Source: Alligator mississippiensis
Lineage: Eukaryota; Chordata; Crocodylia; Alligatoridae
DNA: 64,000 nucleotides
Direction of reading: 5' to 3'
Assembly (NCBI RefSeq): GCF_030867095.1
Contig: NC_081837.1
Coordinates: 19,428,501-19,492,500, forward strand
Both the position numbers and the translations under genes were made by a program. Shown one piece after another: positions 33,010 to 43,087 of this stretch (positions within the stretch are counted from its first letter, which is position 1; each line of letters begins with the position of its first letter). Under the pieces are notes generated by a model, which made no database searches, was not told where the DNA came from, and saw nothing but the letters and a program-made list of their open reading frames with translations.

Positions 33010-33400
33010 CCCTCTTGTGCAGTGACTCACTCGATGACTGCAATTATCATGTGTGGGTCCATGGTCAGACCCTTGGGAGAAATGATATATCCCAGAAATT
33101 CAGTTGAGGTTTTATCAAATTCACATTTCTTGAGCTTGGCATATAAATGGTTTTCCTGGGGCCTCTGTAAAACCTGTCTACGTGATGGGTTGGGTCATCA
33201 GAAACAAAATTAAATGTTGTCTAGGTAGATTATGACAAACTGATCCAGCATGCCCCAAAAATTGCCATTAGCAAAATGCTGGAATACAGCAGAGATATTA
33301 CAAAGCCAAAAAAGGCATGACCATATATTCAAAATGCCCATAACAGGTCAAAAAAATGGTTTTCCATTTGTCTCTCTCTTGTATTCAGACTAAATTGTGG
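33010..33400 (-). pseudogene. Ty3/gypsy (Sushi-type) reverse transcriptase fragment
   Basis: On the - strand, with several stops, the sequence reads GHFEYMVMP-like residues, QFVIIYLDNI (where active elements have YLDDI), then RQVLQRPQENHLYAKLKKCE, FLGYIISPKGLTMDP. This is the palm and connection region of a Metaviridae reverse transcriptase of the vertebrate Sushi/Mart kind. The catalytic aspartate is changed and there are stops, so it is a relic. Flanking gag, integrase or LTRs are not evident. Confidence 0.82.
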
Positions 33401-36400
33401 GCCTGTAACAGGGGGTCTTCTGGGGGGTCGATCTACTAATGCCCCGCCCACCTGTTCTGGGCCAACCGCCTGCTTTCTCGCCCATCACACCTTGATGACA
33501 TTTAAGTACGTTGTTAATTAAGTGGGAGGGTGCCCATTTCTTGCCCTGATGCCAGGGGGCGCTATCTACAGCTCTCTTCCTCCCCTACACCACAGCCCAT
33601 GCCTTGCCAATGGCATCCGCTGATGTTAATCTCACCAGCCCCACACTGGGCCCCAGAATCCTCCAATCAGGACCCCTCTAAGATCCCTCCATTCCGGCGG
33701 CCTACCCCGCCTTCATTCAAGCTACCTAGCTCCCTGAAGCTATTTCCCCTCTCGGGCATGGTCCCCACAGGACCTTTGGCCACACAGGCCCTAGCCTCAC
33801 CTCCAAGGCCATTCAGGACCCCAGCCCCTCAGCTCTGGGCATGCCCCGTGGTGGGCCCTGGCCCTTCGACCCTTCTGGTCCAGGCCCCATCATTGACCAG
33901 TCAAGGGAGTCCAAATCAGGCTTATGAGTCTATAGCCCTCTCTCTCAGGTTCACCTTCCTGACCCTTTTATGGGGTAACCCACCCAGTTGTGGGAGCTAG
34001 GGTTATTAAGGTACCCCAACCCACCTTTCACCGGGGTGGTAATTGGCCTGGCATTTTCTGGGGGCTCCCTTGCCACTGAAAGCCCCACCAGGCCACACAC
34101 TCCCGGCAGGGTGCAGTTTTAGGTCATGCCCAGGACCAGGAGCCTCCTAGCCATCCCCTACAGCTCCTCCCTTACCTCCAAGGTGATACTAGCAGCCAGG
34201 CAATGTTGCTGCCTGCCTGCCAGCAGCCAACTATTCTATTTACATAGGCAGCCAGGGATCTAAAAATTGGCTGCCACAATCAAGCACCTGCTGGCTGTTT
34301 TGCTCTGATCTTAGCAGGCACCAACAGTGCCCTGCAACAGGGACCCTTGTAAATCTAACTTAGAAAATATTGTGGCCAGTCTGAGCTGCTTAAAAAGTTC
34401 ATTCATAAGGAACAGTGGATAACAATTGTGGCTAGTTGCGCTGTTAAAAGCTCTATAATGCACACAGAGGTGGAGGGATCCCTCCTCTTAGGAACAAAGA
34501 AGATTAGAGCCCCAGCTGGAGACCTGGATGGGTGGGTGGATAAATCCTTTGTCTAGATTTTCCTGGATATATTCCCCCAGTATGCTTATCTCCAGCTCAG
34601 AGTGCATAAATGGGCCCCAAAGGAACCTCAGCCACTGGTTCCAGGTTTGTGGGGCAGGAGAACATTTTACTTTATATTCATCAAGAACGAAGTCCTGCTA
34701 TTTTCATCAAGAACGAGGTACTGCTATTTTTAAAGCATCAAAAATGTAGCTGGACACTGTACTGGCTTCTCTGCGTGGGGTGGGGATTCCACTGGGGACT
34801 GAGGATATTCTTGTCAGTGCGGGAAAGCAAAGTTCCTGTGAGGACATGCAAGTCTGCCCACTGCAGAGGGAGTTAAGACAAATCTCTCTTGCCTGCCAGT
34901 GCACCACTGGTTCACGCACAGCGAGCAAGGAGGAATGACAGGGTAGGGAGTGAGCAGACTGGAGAGTCTGAACTGGAGCTTCTCCCTATGGCCCTGTCTG
35001 TTTGCTCCCAGAGGAGCTCTCGCACATGGAAGTGGTGCGGCTGATATGAGTGATCCATCAATTGATTCTACCAGGTTAGGTAGATTCTGGCATTACATTT
35101 GTTTTTGGTGAATTTGGGCAAAATTTATAACCACAAAATTTCCAGAGGCCTTTTCCTTTCAGTGTGAGGTGAGATAACTCTGACATGCTGTGTTCAAAGC
35201 TCTCAGGCTGCTTGTTGAATAAATTAAAACTAAGCCAAGCTTTGAGCCAGGGTGAGATTAAATAGAGAACCTTGGAGCTATAGTCCAGGGCAGGGGTAAG
35301 AAACTAGAGAGCCTCCCTTCTTGCCTCAGAACTGAGGACCTACCCGTAATTTCCCCCCCGAGGTCCATCTCCACCTACCTATCGTCCATCTCTTTTAAGG
35401 GTAGCCATTATCAAAGGGGAAATCAAAAGATACGAGTATACAGGATTGCAAGGAAATGCACCAAAAAGACATGCTTGCCATGCAGGTTTCAGCTGAGGGA
35501 CAGCGTACAAACACAGAGTGGCAGAATTGGTCTGAGTTGGCCTGGCAGCAGGACTGGGCTCAGCTGCATCTCTGCCAGGCTTCTCGTACCTTCTCAGGCA
35601 GAGGAAATCAGAAGAGTTATGTGGCACATGAGACTGAACAAGGCCTGTTTGCAGTGGGGTAGGGAAATAAGCAGGTTTAGAGAGCTGAACAGAGGGAGGA
35701 CAGTTCTGGTAGGAAGGGACAGAAGATCCCTGCTCAGGGTGTCAGTATTTTATAGGGATGCCCTACATCTAGACACTTGGGAGAGATGAGGCCAGTCTAG
35801 TCAAGGTGTGATGCTGAGGGAATAAGTAAATTTTACAAAGCTAGGTCAGAATCAAAAAGCCTATTAAACATGTGGGTGGATATTCTGGTCTTGTGTCACC
35901 GTAGCTTAGTCCTCTTCTGGTGGTTCACGTGCCATAAGTGCCGTTATCAGAACACTTCCGATATTTACTGAATAAACCCATAACTTACATAACCTGCACC
36001 ATTTCAGCAGAGACTGCCTCAGTACTACAGGTCACACAGATCGACAGCTTTCTCCAAGGGTTGGCCCCTAATTATTTTTAATTTATACAATAGGAACACC
36101 TAGGGTTTGTAATAATGAAGAATTGTGGAGGCATAATATAGACGAGTCACAGAGAGAATAGCCTGGCTTACAATGTAGGTGTCAGGCAGCAGAGTCAGGA
36201 GCATGGGCTGCACAAATGGGGTGTGGATGAGGTGGTAATAAAATGGAACATAGCATAGAAGCAGCAGTCGCAGCCCATTGCTGCCCACCTTTCAGTGACT
36301 TCTCGGACAGACTCTGTTTTTTTCCACCTATCTGCTCTCCTACTTCCCTGCACACCAACTGTTCTTGCCTGAGAATTACTATAGCGCAGAAAGGAGACAG

Positions 36401-37001
36401 CTGGACCAGGATGTGTGAATTCTACTTGTCCCGCCTGGAAAGGATCACTGTGTTAGTATCAACCCAGTCCCTGCAGAGCAGGACGTTTCTCTTAACCTTC
36501 TATCATGCCTGGCACCCAGAGCCAAAAAGCAGCTTTATGTATTGTACGGAGGTACATAAGGTCTTTTCTATGAAGGAAAGATAGATTTATATATTTATTT
36601 TTTTCTACATCTATACCAAAAGTGTGTGGTCACATTGCTCCGTATGCACTAGCTGAATCCACTTCCCTTGTGAATCCTTGTCCCTGCAGGGCTTTTAGAA
36701 AATTTTCGCAATACTAGCTACCTACGGACAGACCTTCTATCATAGTCTCTAGTCGTGCATGATGTCTCTGCATGCGCAACTGTCTCTGCACATACTGAAG
36801 TGTTCTCCGAGATTTATCTAGATGTTAATCAGTGACTCATATTATTGGATGAATAATCAGAGGACAATACAGCACTGCCTATTTCTGAGGTGAAAAAGTG
36901 CAAGCTCTGTCTTCACTTCTTTTCCCCTCAGTAAATTCTGACTAACAAAGACTCATTAAATCAAAGGGAGACTGCGAGGAACCCACAGAGCAAAGATGCT
37001 G
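33401..37001. other. No gene recognised
   Basis: The part to 34.1 kb is C-rich, with a long + frame (33,530-34,000) of proline/serine composition that I take as chance. The rest is mixed intergenic DNA downstream of UNC45B. I see no supported element. Confidence 0.4.
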
Positions 37002-37007
37002 TTTATT
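37002..37007 (-). terminator. Candidate polyadenylation signal of UNC45B
   Basis: AATAAA on the - strand, about 470 bases after the UNC45B stop codon. It is the first such signal I noticed in a sensible place; transcript data would be needed to confirm use. Confidence 0.4.
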
Positions 37008-37476
37008 ATGAATCCACCCAGTGCTCTCACATGCTAAATGCCTGCATTCCAATTCAAAAGAAGAAACAATCATTTTTAAATAACAAATCTGAACTAGTTT
37101 CTGAACATCTGATGTGAGGAAATAAAACCTTGTGCTTGTTCTTCCACTGCTAGGAATTGCTGAAATAAAGAATTTTCATTTGTGAAAACAGTCCACTCAT
37201 TCTCTTTATCCTTTTTGAGACTTCCTGAAGCAGCAGCTTTTCAATGTGCTTCCCATATTGCTTCTTTCAGTGGAAATTTGCTGCATCCTGGCACTGAAGG
37301 TATTTGCAGTACCTAGATATCATTAAGTTTTACCTTCTTTCAGGACAAAACACACAAAGCCAGTGCTCAGTAAAGCCTTGGCCATGGGACTGAGTGTCCT
37401 TATGCAGGTCTGGAAGACTTCCAGACCTCCTGGTGGCCTCCCTTTCCTTGCCGTTTCTCAATAGACAATGATGTCC

Positions 37477-37743
37477 TCATGCCCGTGACAGCGGTTTGAT
37501 CAGCCTATAGTCCATGCACTTCACAAGGCACTCACGAGCTGCGTCAAGAGCATGCTGTATTTTGGGGTCATCTTTTTGTTTGCCAACGACTGTCAGGATC
37601 TCCAGGAGCTCACTCTCTACCAACTTTTTGGCGAGTTCTTTGTCAGCGCTGATTAGGTTGTAAGCAACAACCAGCCCACGGTGCTGAACATCCACACTGT
37701 CCTGCAAGCAGAGCCTCTGCAGGATTTCCAGCCACTGAATTGT
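37477..37743 (-). CDS. UNC45B: UNC45B, last coding exon
   Basis: UNC45B is a muscle chaperone with TPR, central and UCS domains that folds myosin heads together with HSP90. This exon encodes the end of the UCS (armadillo-like) domain: IQWLEILQRLC, VQHRGLVVAYNLISADKELA, KKLVESELLEILTVVGKQ, ARECLVKCMDY and IKPLSRA, then TGA at 37,477. The acceptor is textbook, a T/C tract ending TTCCGTTCAG before the exon at 37,743. Residues are those of the B paralogue rather than UNC45A. No lesions are present, so this gene looks functional. The 3' UTR continues leftwards. Confidence 0.93.
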   Translation of the reverse strand, partial: TIQWLEILQRLCLQDSVDVQHRGLVVAYNLISADKELAKKLVESELLEILTVVGKQKDDPKIQHALDAARECLVKCMDYRLIKPLSRA

Positions 37744-38211
37744 CTGAACGGAAGGAAAAAAAAACTGTGAATGACCAACTGGAGATTTTTTATATTATGG
37801 GAAAATCTCAGTTAAGAGCACAAGGTTGGCCTGCCACTAGGTAAGGTCCTTTTCAGTGGGGAGAAAGTGGTCACTTAAGACAGGAACAATTGATGCTAGC
37901 CCGTGAAAATTTCTCTCTGTTCCCATGAAAGCTCATCCCCCATCAAGCTGTTATGCTAGATGGTGTCTTCTGACTGTAGAATAACAAATTCCTTTCCACA
38001 GTTTTGTTGGAAAAAACCTGGCACAGTTGTCACAAATGTGGGGCCTTTAACTGATTCTGGAGCTATGTGACCTGAGGGAGCAGGGTAGGGTTACCAGGCT
38101 GCTTAAACAGCTGGCATAACCAGACAGCAGGGAACTACATTTACATTTCAAAGCAGAACCTGTAAGGGGTGAGAGACTGGAATACATGAGAAGAGGCAGA
38201 GGCAGACAAGA
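37744..38211 (-). other. UNC45B intron, left part
   Basis: Intronic by position between the last two exons. Nothing else seen here. Confidence 0.6.
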
Positions 38212-38411
38212 TTCTTTGGGTAAATGTGATATCTTTTATTAGGCCAACTAATAGTTGGAAAATTGTTCTTTGCAAGCTTTTATGTGCAAACACCCTTCTT
38301 CAGGCATAGGGAGAGAGCCTGAAGACGGGTGTTTGGGCCTAAAAGCTTGCAAAGAACAATTTTTCCAACTATTTAGTTGGTCTAATAAAAGATATCACAT
38401 TTACCCAAAGA
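38212..38411. repeat. Fold-back repeat in the UNC45B intron
   Basis: The arms 38,212-38,304 and 38,316-38,411 are near-perfect complements: TTTGGGTAAATGTGATATCT versus its complement, AATTGTTCTTTGCAAGCTTT versus AAAGCTTGCAAAGAACAATT. The right side continues with TAGACCAACACGGCTACAAC, a tail I recall from sauropsid interspersed repeats. Two head-to-head copies of one repeat, or one fold-back transposon, would both explain it. Confidence 0.75.
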
Positions 38412-39310
38412 ACCTTGTCTGCCTATGTCCTTAGACCAACACGGCTACAACCAACACCCCTGAGAAGAGACAAAGACACTGAATGAATTAGTTGTGTGGG
38501 GTATGCAATACATGATGGACTGGACATGAGAAGCATGTTATGATCAAGGCACTCAAGGGGGAGCAGGTGGTGCAAATTCACCTCTAAAAACCCAGGCAAA
38601 GATGAAGCCTGTGGGATCTCCTCCTTATCCTCTAAGATGACCTGCAGATCCCGCGGAGACTTTGAGACATTCTGCCCTCAGGATTATGTAAGAGCTATGC
38701 AAGGCTTCCTGTTGTCTCTCTTTGGCTTATTACATTTCGTTTTAAGTTAGGAGAAGTTGTGTGTGCTGTCACTGTGTCTTACTGGACTGTGTCTTAGCTT
38801 GGCAGAATGTTTCTGTTGTCTTTGTTACATACTTGAAATTCCAAATTGCTGTACTCAATTAAACGCTTTCTTCAGAAAACAGACTATTCTTGTTCAAGCA
38901 TTTATGAATTCAGTGTCACTACCTAAAGTCTAATGTTAAAGTCTGGTAACAGTTTGCTTTTGAATCACTGATAGCTAAATTGAGAAATGGAGATATTAGG
39001 CCCATGGAAACAGAGGCTGAGCAAGCAGCCTTCATCAACCTGTCTTGCTTTAGTTCTCTGCCCAGGAAAGCACTTTGATAATGTCCTTTAATTCTTCCTG
39101 CTTTTCCAGCCAAGTACTTCTGTACTGTTCTGCCAGTCACCTGAATCCTGACTTTAGCTATCACCAGTGATTGAAAAGCAAACCTTTACCAAACTTAACA
39201 TTAGGTAGTGGCACTGAATTCATGAATATTTGAACAAGAATAAATCCAGGTTGCTATGGAGTTGTGTGCTCACACCATTCAGTCTTTGGGAATCAGATTT
39301 CACTCCTTAC

Positions 39311-39466
39311 CACTTGAGTCATTTTATAGCAGAGTTTCTTCTGTGCTGCTGTCAGCATGGCCAAAGCTCCCGCAGCTGCTTTCTGGACCGTCTCATCATC
39401 CTCACTACACAGTAATACAATCAGCTTGAGTCTGTCATTTCCATGAGCCACAAACCGCTCTTGAAC
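39311..39466 (-). CDS. UNC45B: UNC45B, penultimate coding exon
   Basis: A 156-nt exon bounded by CTTGTTCAG (acceptor) and AAGTG/GTAAGG (donor) on the - strand. It encodes VQERFVAHGNDRLKLIVLLC, then DDETVQKAAAGALAMLTAAQ and KKLCYKMTQV, an armadillo-like repeat of the UCS domain. The length is a multiple of 3 and the frame runs into the last exon. The upstream exons of this gene were not found in the 24.5 kb to the right of it. Confidence 0.92.
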
Positions 39467-39794
39467 CTGAACAAGAGGGAGTGAAAAGATGGGTAAGCTG
39501 AATGAATGGCAAAGCTGATGGGATTTATACTGAAATCATAGCTTCACAAGCCTTCAAATTAAGCAGTTGCACTAGAAATAGCATTCAGACAAGTTACAGG
39601 AATTGCCACACTAGATCAGACTTGTGAACCAGGTGATTTGGTATCTTGAATGAAACCGTGGTCAACACTAGAAGCTTCAAAGACAAGTAAAATAAAACCC
39701 AATAGGGAGAGGATGTGGATAAGCTACATCCAATCAGAGTCTCCCAATAGTTTCAGGTTGTTTTAAACCACAAAAGATAGCATTTATATTATTT

Positions 39795-39893
39795 CCAAAA
39801 CATGCCACCTGAAGAAGAATGTCCTGCATTCGAAAGCTTATCTAACACTATCCCAACTATGCAATTGCTTCAATAAAAGATATCACCCTAAGG
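39795..39893 (+). repeat. Interspersed repeat related to the 38.3-kb fold-back
   Basis: ACCTGAAGAAGAATGTCCTG, CGAAAGCTTATCT and CAATAAAAGATATCACC match the layout of the right arm at 38,316-38,411 with about the divergence of an old copy. Confidence 0.5.
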
Positions 39894-40141
39894 AATCCTT
39901 TCCTCAAAATATTTTAAGGCACTGAGTTGACTGGGTTAAACCTATTGCAACTCGGTTGCATGACTGCTGCCCTTCATTTAAGATCACTACAATACAGCAT
40001 TCAAGGCCCTTATGCAATCAGACATTTGAAAACACAGATCTCCCCCCCCCAAAAAAACCAAAACAAAACAAAAAACCCCAAAAAGGAACACGTGCGAGAT
40101 GGTTTTGCTGGTCACTGGTTTCTGTATCAGAAGCAGCAGAA

Positions 40142-40826
40142 AAACCAGAGAAGCCCTAGTAGAGTTGAAGCTATCCTCAACATTCCCAAACCTATGACTA
40201 GAAAACAGATGAGGGGATTCTTAGGTGCAACGGGTTATTGTAGACAGTGGATCCTGGGTTATGCTGCTTTTGCAAAACCCTTGCAAGCATTTACTCATGA
40301 TACCACCCCAGAACCCCTCCCTTGGACTCCTGAAGCCAAACAAGCGTTTGTGGCCCTTAAGCAAGCCCTTGCTGTTGCTCCCGCTCTTGGACTCCCTAAT
40401 TATAAGAAACCCTTTACTTTGTTTTGTCATGAATAGGAAGAAATCGCTTTAGGAGTACTCACTCAGCTGCACGGTGAAAAGCATCGCCCAATTGCATAAT
40501 ACAGCTCTGCCCTTGATCCCGTGGCTGCGGGACTTCCTCCTTGCCTCCATTCACTTGCAGCTGCTGCCTTGTTGGTTGAAAAGGCAAATTCTCTAGTTTT
40601 GAGACACTCTTTAACCGTTGCAGTTCCACATGCTGTGATGGCCCTTCTGCTCAAGGGCAAAACTCAGCACATTTCCAATTCCCATCTTACTAAATAGAGG
40701 AAACTTCTACTGTCAGCTGCAAATGTAACCTTAAATTGCTGCTACCTAAGTGCTGTTCTTATGAGTACATTCTTGTTATTATTGATGTGTTCTCTGGATG
40801 GGAGGAAGCCTACCCATGCGTACATG
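40142..40826 (+). pseudogene. pol: Retroviral pol fragment, copy 3
   Basis: This fragment corresponds to the reverse transcriptase connection region of the intact provirus (RVEAILNIPKPMTRKQMRGF onwards). It has stops at about 40,434, 40,497 and 40,693. Near 40,740 it jumps to an integrase segment (STFLLLLMCSLDG-type reading in one frame; the other frame shows the catalytic-core region), so about 1 kb of pol is deleted. No LTR adjoins it. Confidence 0.88.
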
Positions 40827-42537
40827 CCAACAATCAAGCTGTCACACTAAGTACTCTGAAAACCCTTTCCATCTTCTTTGAATTGTAGGAAAATGTCTGG
40901 AGGGCTGCCTGGGAAGGTTGGGTATGCCTTTTGTTGTTGTTCCAAAATGGCAGGTAAAGCTTCCCAAAAATACTCTTTGTGTTTTCACTGGTCTTTTCAT
41001 TTGGAAAGGATCATGTACAGAATGAGTAACATTCAAGTAGGGCAGTGATGGTGCAACTAAAAGGTGCATATCATAGTTCCCCGCATACAGCATGCACCAA
41101 CGTATACTATACACCTTGTTTTTGAAAGTCAGAATGCAGAGAAAAAGGTCTTGGCTTGTAGCACCTAACTGGGGAGGAGCAGCAAGAGTGTGAGCCTGCT
41201 CATTGCTCTGCATCCTCTAGATCGCATGAAGATTTGACTTTTTCTTTTTGCAGGAACTGTTCTCACCCTATGTCTTGCATGTAATGAACAGTGGGATTAC
41301 CAGCAACGTTGTTTGGGGTTTTTTTTCCGAAGCAGGTAGGCTGTATTTTGAAAACTACAGTACTTTCTAGGCTGACATATTAACAAGCCCCGGATCTTGA
41401 AGAACAGAGTCTGCTGGAGAGAGGGAGTGTTGCCCAGTGTCTCAGCTCTTGCCTGGTATCCTGGAGAGCTTGAATGAGCACAGTGGGGCTAGGCTGATCC
41501 TCTGTCAGTTATGCTCTCTCCTAATACACACTTTGCTGCATCAGGAGTTTGAGAAAGTCCCAATCTTAGTGGGGCGCTGCTACTCAAGCCCCAAGGCTTT
41601 GGGTGGGGCAGTTAGTCCTGCCGCTGCCATTCCCTCCCTGAAGACAGGCAGGTATTCATCCCTCAAATGGGCTGGGGAGGGATACTGGGACACAGTTTAA
41701 GCTGTAACCAAAGCTTACATTGGGAAGGCTGTGGCTGGAGTGGGAGAAGAGCTTGTGTTTTTCTCTTTTGCTGAGTATCCTGCTCCAGGTCTGGCCTCTC
41801 CTTCTGAAAGCCCCAACCCACAAGATCCTTTCCCAAAGCTTAGAGTGATGGGCAAAGTGTCTGTGTGCATGTAGTCTGCAGTACGCTGGCTACTAAGAAT
41901 GGCTACGTGGAGAAAGCTGCACAGAACTAGCCCACCCAAGTGCCTTGCAGAAGGGTCTTCATTGCCCTGAACCGGAAATCACAAGGGATTTCACTCACAC
42001 AGGCCTTTTGTTCTCTATTATTGTTTGCTCTCATAGGCAGAGGCCTGTCCTCCCAAGGCATCCTCACAAGGATCGCAACTGTGATGGGATGGAGAGAGGC
42101 TTGTCTGCTATTGTTGACATTGAGAGCGATGCTGTCTGTGGTTCTGTACTTCTGCTAGGATCACCTGTGTTGGCAAGGTGGAGAGCAGATACATGATTAC
42201 CAGAAGCCCCTAGCCATGGACCTGCCCCTAGTCACAGACCTGCGTTTACAGAGACAATGACTGTGTGATGGTTATTTTGTACATGGACCTGGGGCAGGTG
42301 TGCGATTAGGCAGCTGCACTTATGACTGAGCAGCCCTATTTCACATGAACTCTGCTATCCTGTGTGTGGAGGGAGCTAGAGTCTAAAAAAAAACCTGCCT
42401 GTATTCAATTCACTACCAATTTTTGAGGAACTTGATGATTCCCATATGCCAAGACTTATGTCAAAGAAGGTGATTTGGAGTTTGGGAAAAGAACTGAATC
42501 ATGAAAACTTTGATATCGAGGAAAATGGACCCAGCGA
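40827..42537. other. No gene recognised
   Basis: Lies between pol copy 3 and the intact provirus. Short frames only. Intronic to UNC45B if that gene continues to the right. Confidence 0.4.
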
Positions 42538-43050
42538 TGTGTCGTGGAAACACACACAGAGTACTTTTGGGTCAGGTCAGCAGAAGCTTTTATTCAAAAG
42601 AAACTACAGCTGTAGGGGGAGTTCCAAAGTGACATGGATTTCCCAAGCACTTGGAAGGGGTCCCCCCCCAAGAGCAAAATCAGGAGGCTTATATACTTTT
42701 TAACAGTCGCTTACAACTCACGTGATCATATAGTGAAATTAGCATGAAAAGCGGCTATAATATTACTTCATTATTTCTTTGCTGTTATCAGGATGGGAAT
42801 TATGGGGGAGATAGGGTTAGTTCACAAACCTCCTTCTTGCACCTGGAAATCTACTTTGTACATACTTTTTTTTTTTTTTTTCTACCTTCAAGGCCGCGGT
42901 GAGCGAAGCATTTGCAGAAGAGTTACAAAGAACAAACACTTGCCCTTATCTGTTCTACTGTACCTAGCCAGCAATTCTACACAAAGCGGTTATGTCATCT
43001 TATAACTAAAATAATCAAAGTTTAAGGCATATATTTTTTCTGATTCCACA
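42538..43050 (-). repeat. 3' LTR of the provirus
   Basis: 513 bp. In proviral sense it begins TGTGGAATCAG and ends CCACGACA. A TATA box (TATATAAG, 42,688-42,695) and polyadenylation signal AATAAA (42,599-42,604) are present. A run of A (T on the + strand) at about 42,867 differs in length from the 5' LTR. Confidence 0.95.
42599..42604 (-). terminator. Retroviral polyadenylation signal
   Basis: AATAAA in the 3' LTR, in the context TTGAATAAAAGC; the same signal occurs at 50,927-50,932 in the 5' LTR. Confidence 0.8.
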
Positions 43051-43063
43051 GCCCCCCCCTTTG
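43051..43063 (-). other. Polypurine tract
   Basis: AAAGGGGGGGGC directly abuts the TG of the 3' LTR: the plus-strand primer for reverse transcription. Confidence 0.9.
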
Positions 43064-43079
43064 AGACTATTTAGTCTCA
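43062..43079. repeat. Perfect palindrome beside the polypurine tract
   Basis: TGAGACTAAATAGTCTCA (in proviral sense), two 8-base arms with a 2-base centre, overlapping the start of the tract. The same sequence is kept in copy 2 (16,962-16,979). Confidence 0.85.
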
Positions 43080-43087
43080 CTTTAGCC

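Noticed and set aside
33530..34000. 156-codon proline-rich + frame
   Set aside because: C-rich low-complexity DNA, no family resemblance.
37477..39466. UNC45A as the identity of the two exons
   Set aside because: The C-terminal residues (KCMDY..IKP) and the SLFN neighbourhood fit UNC45B.
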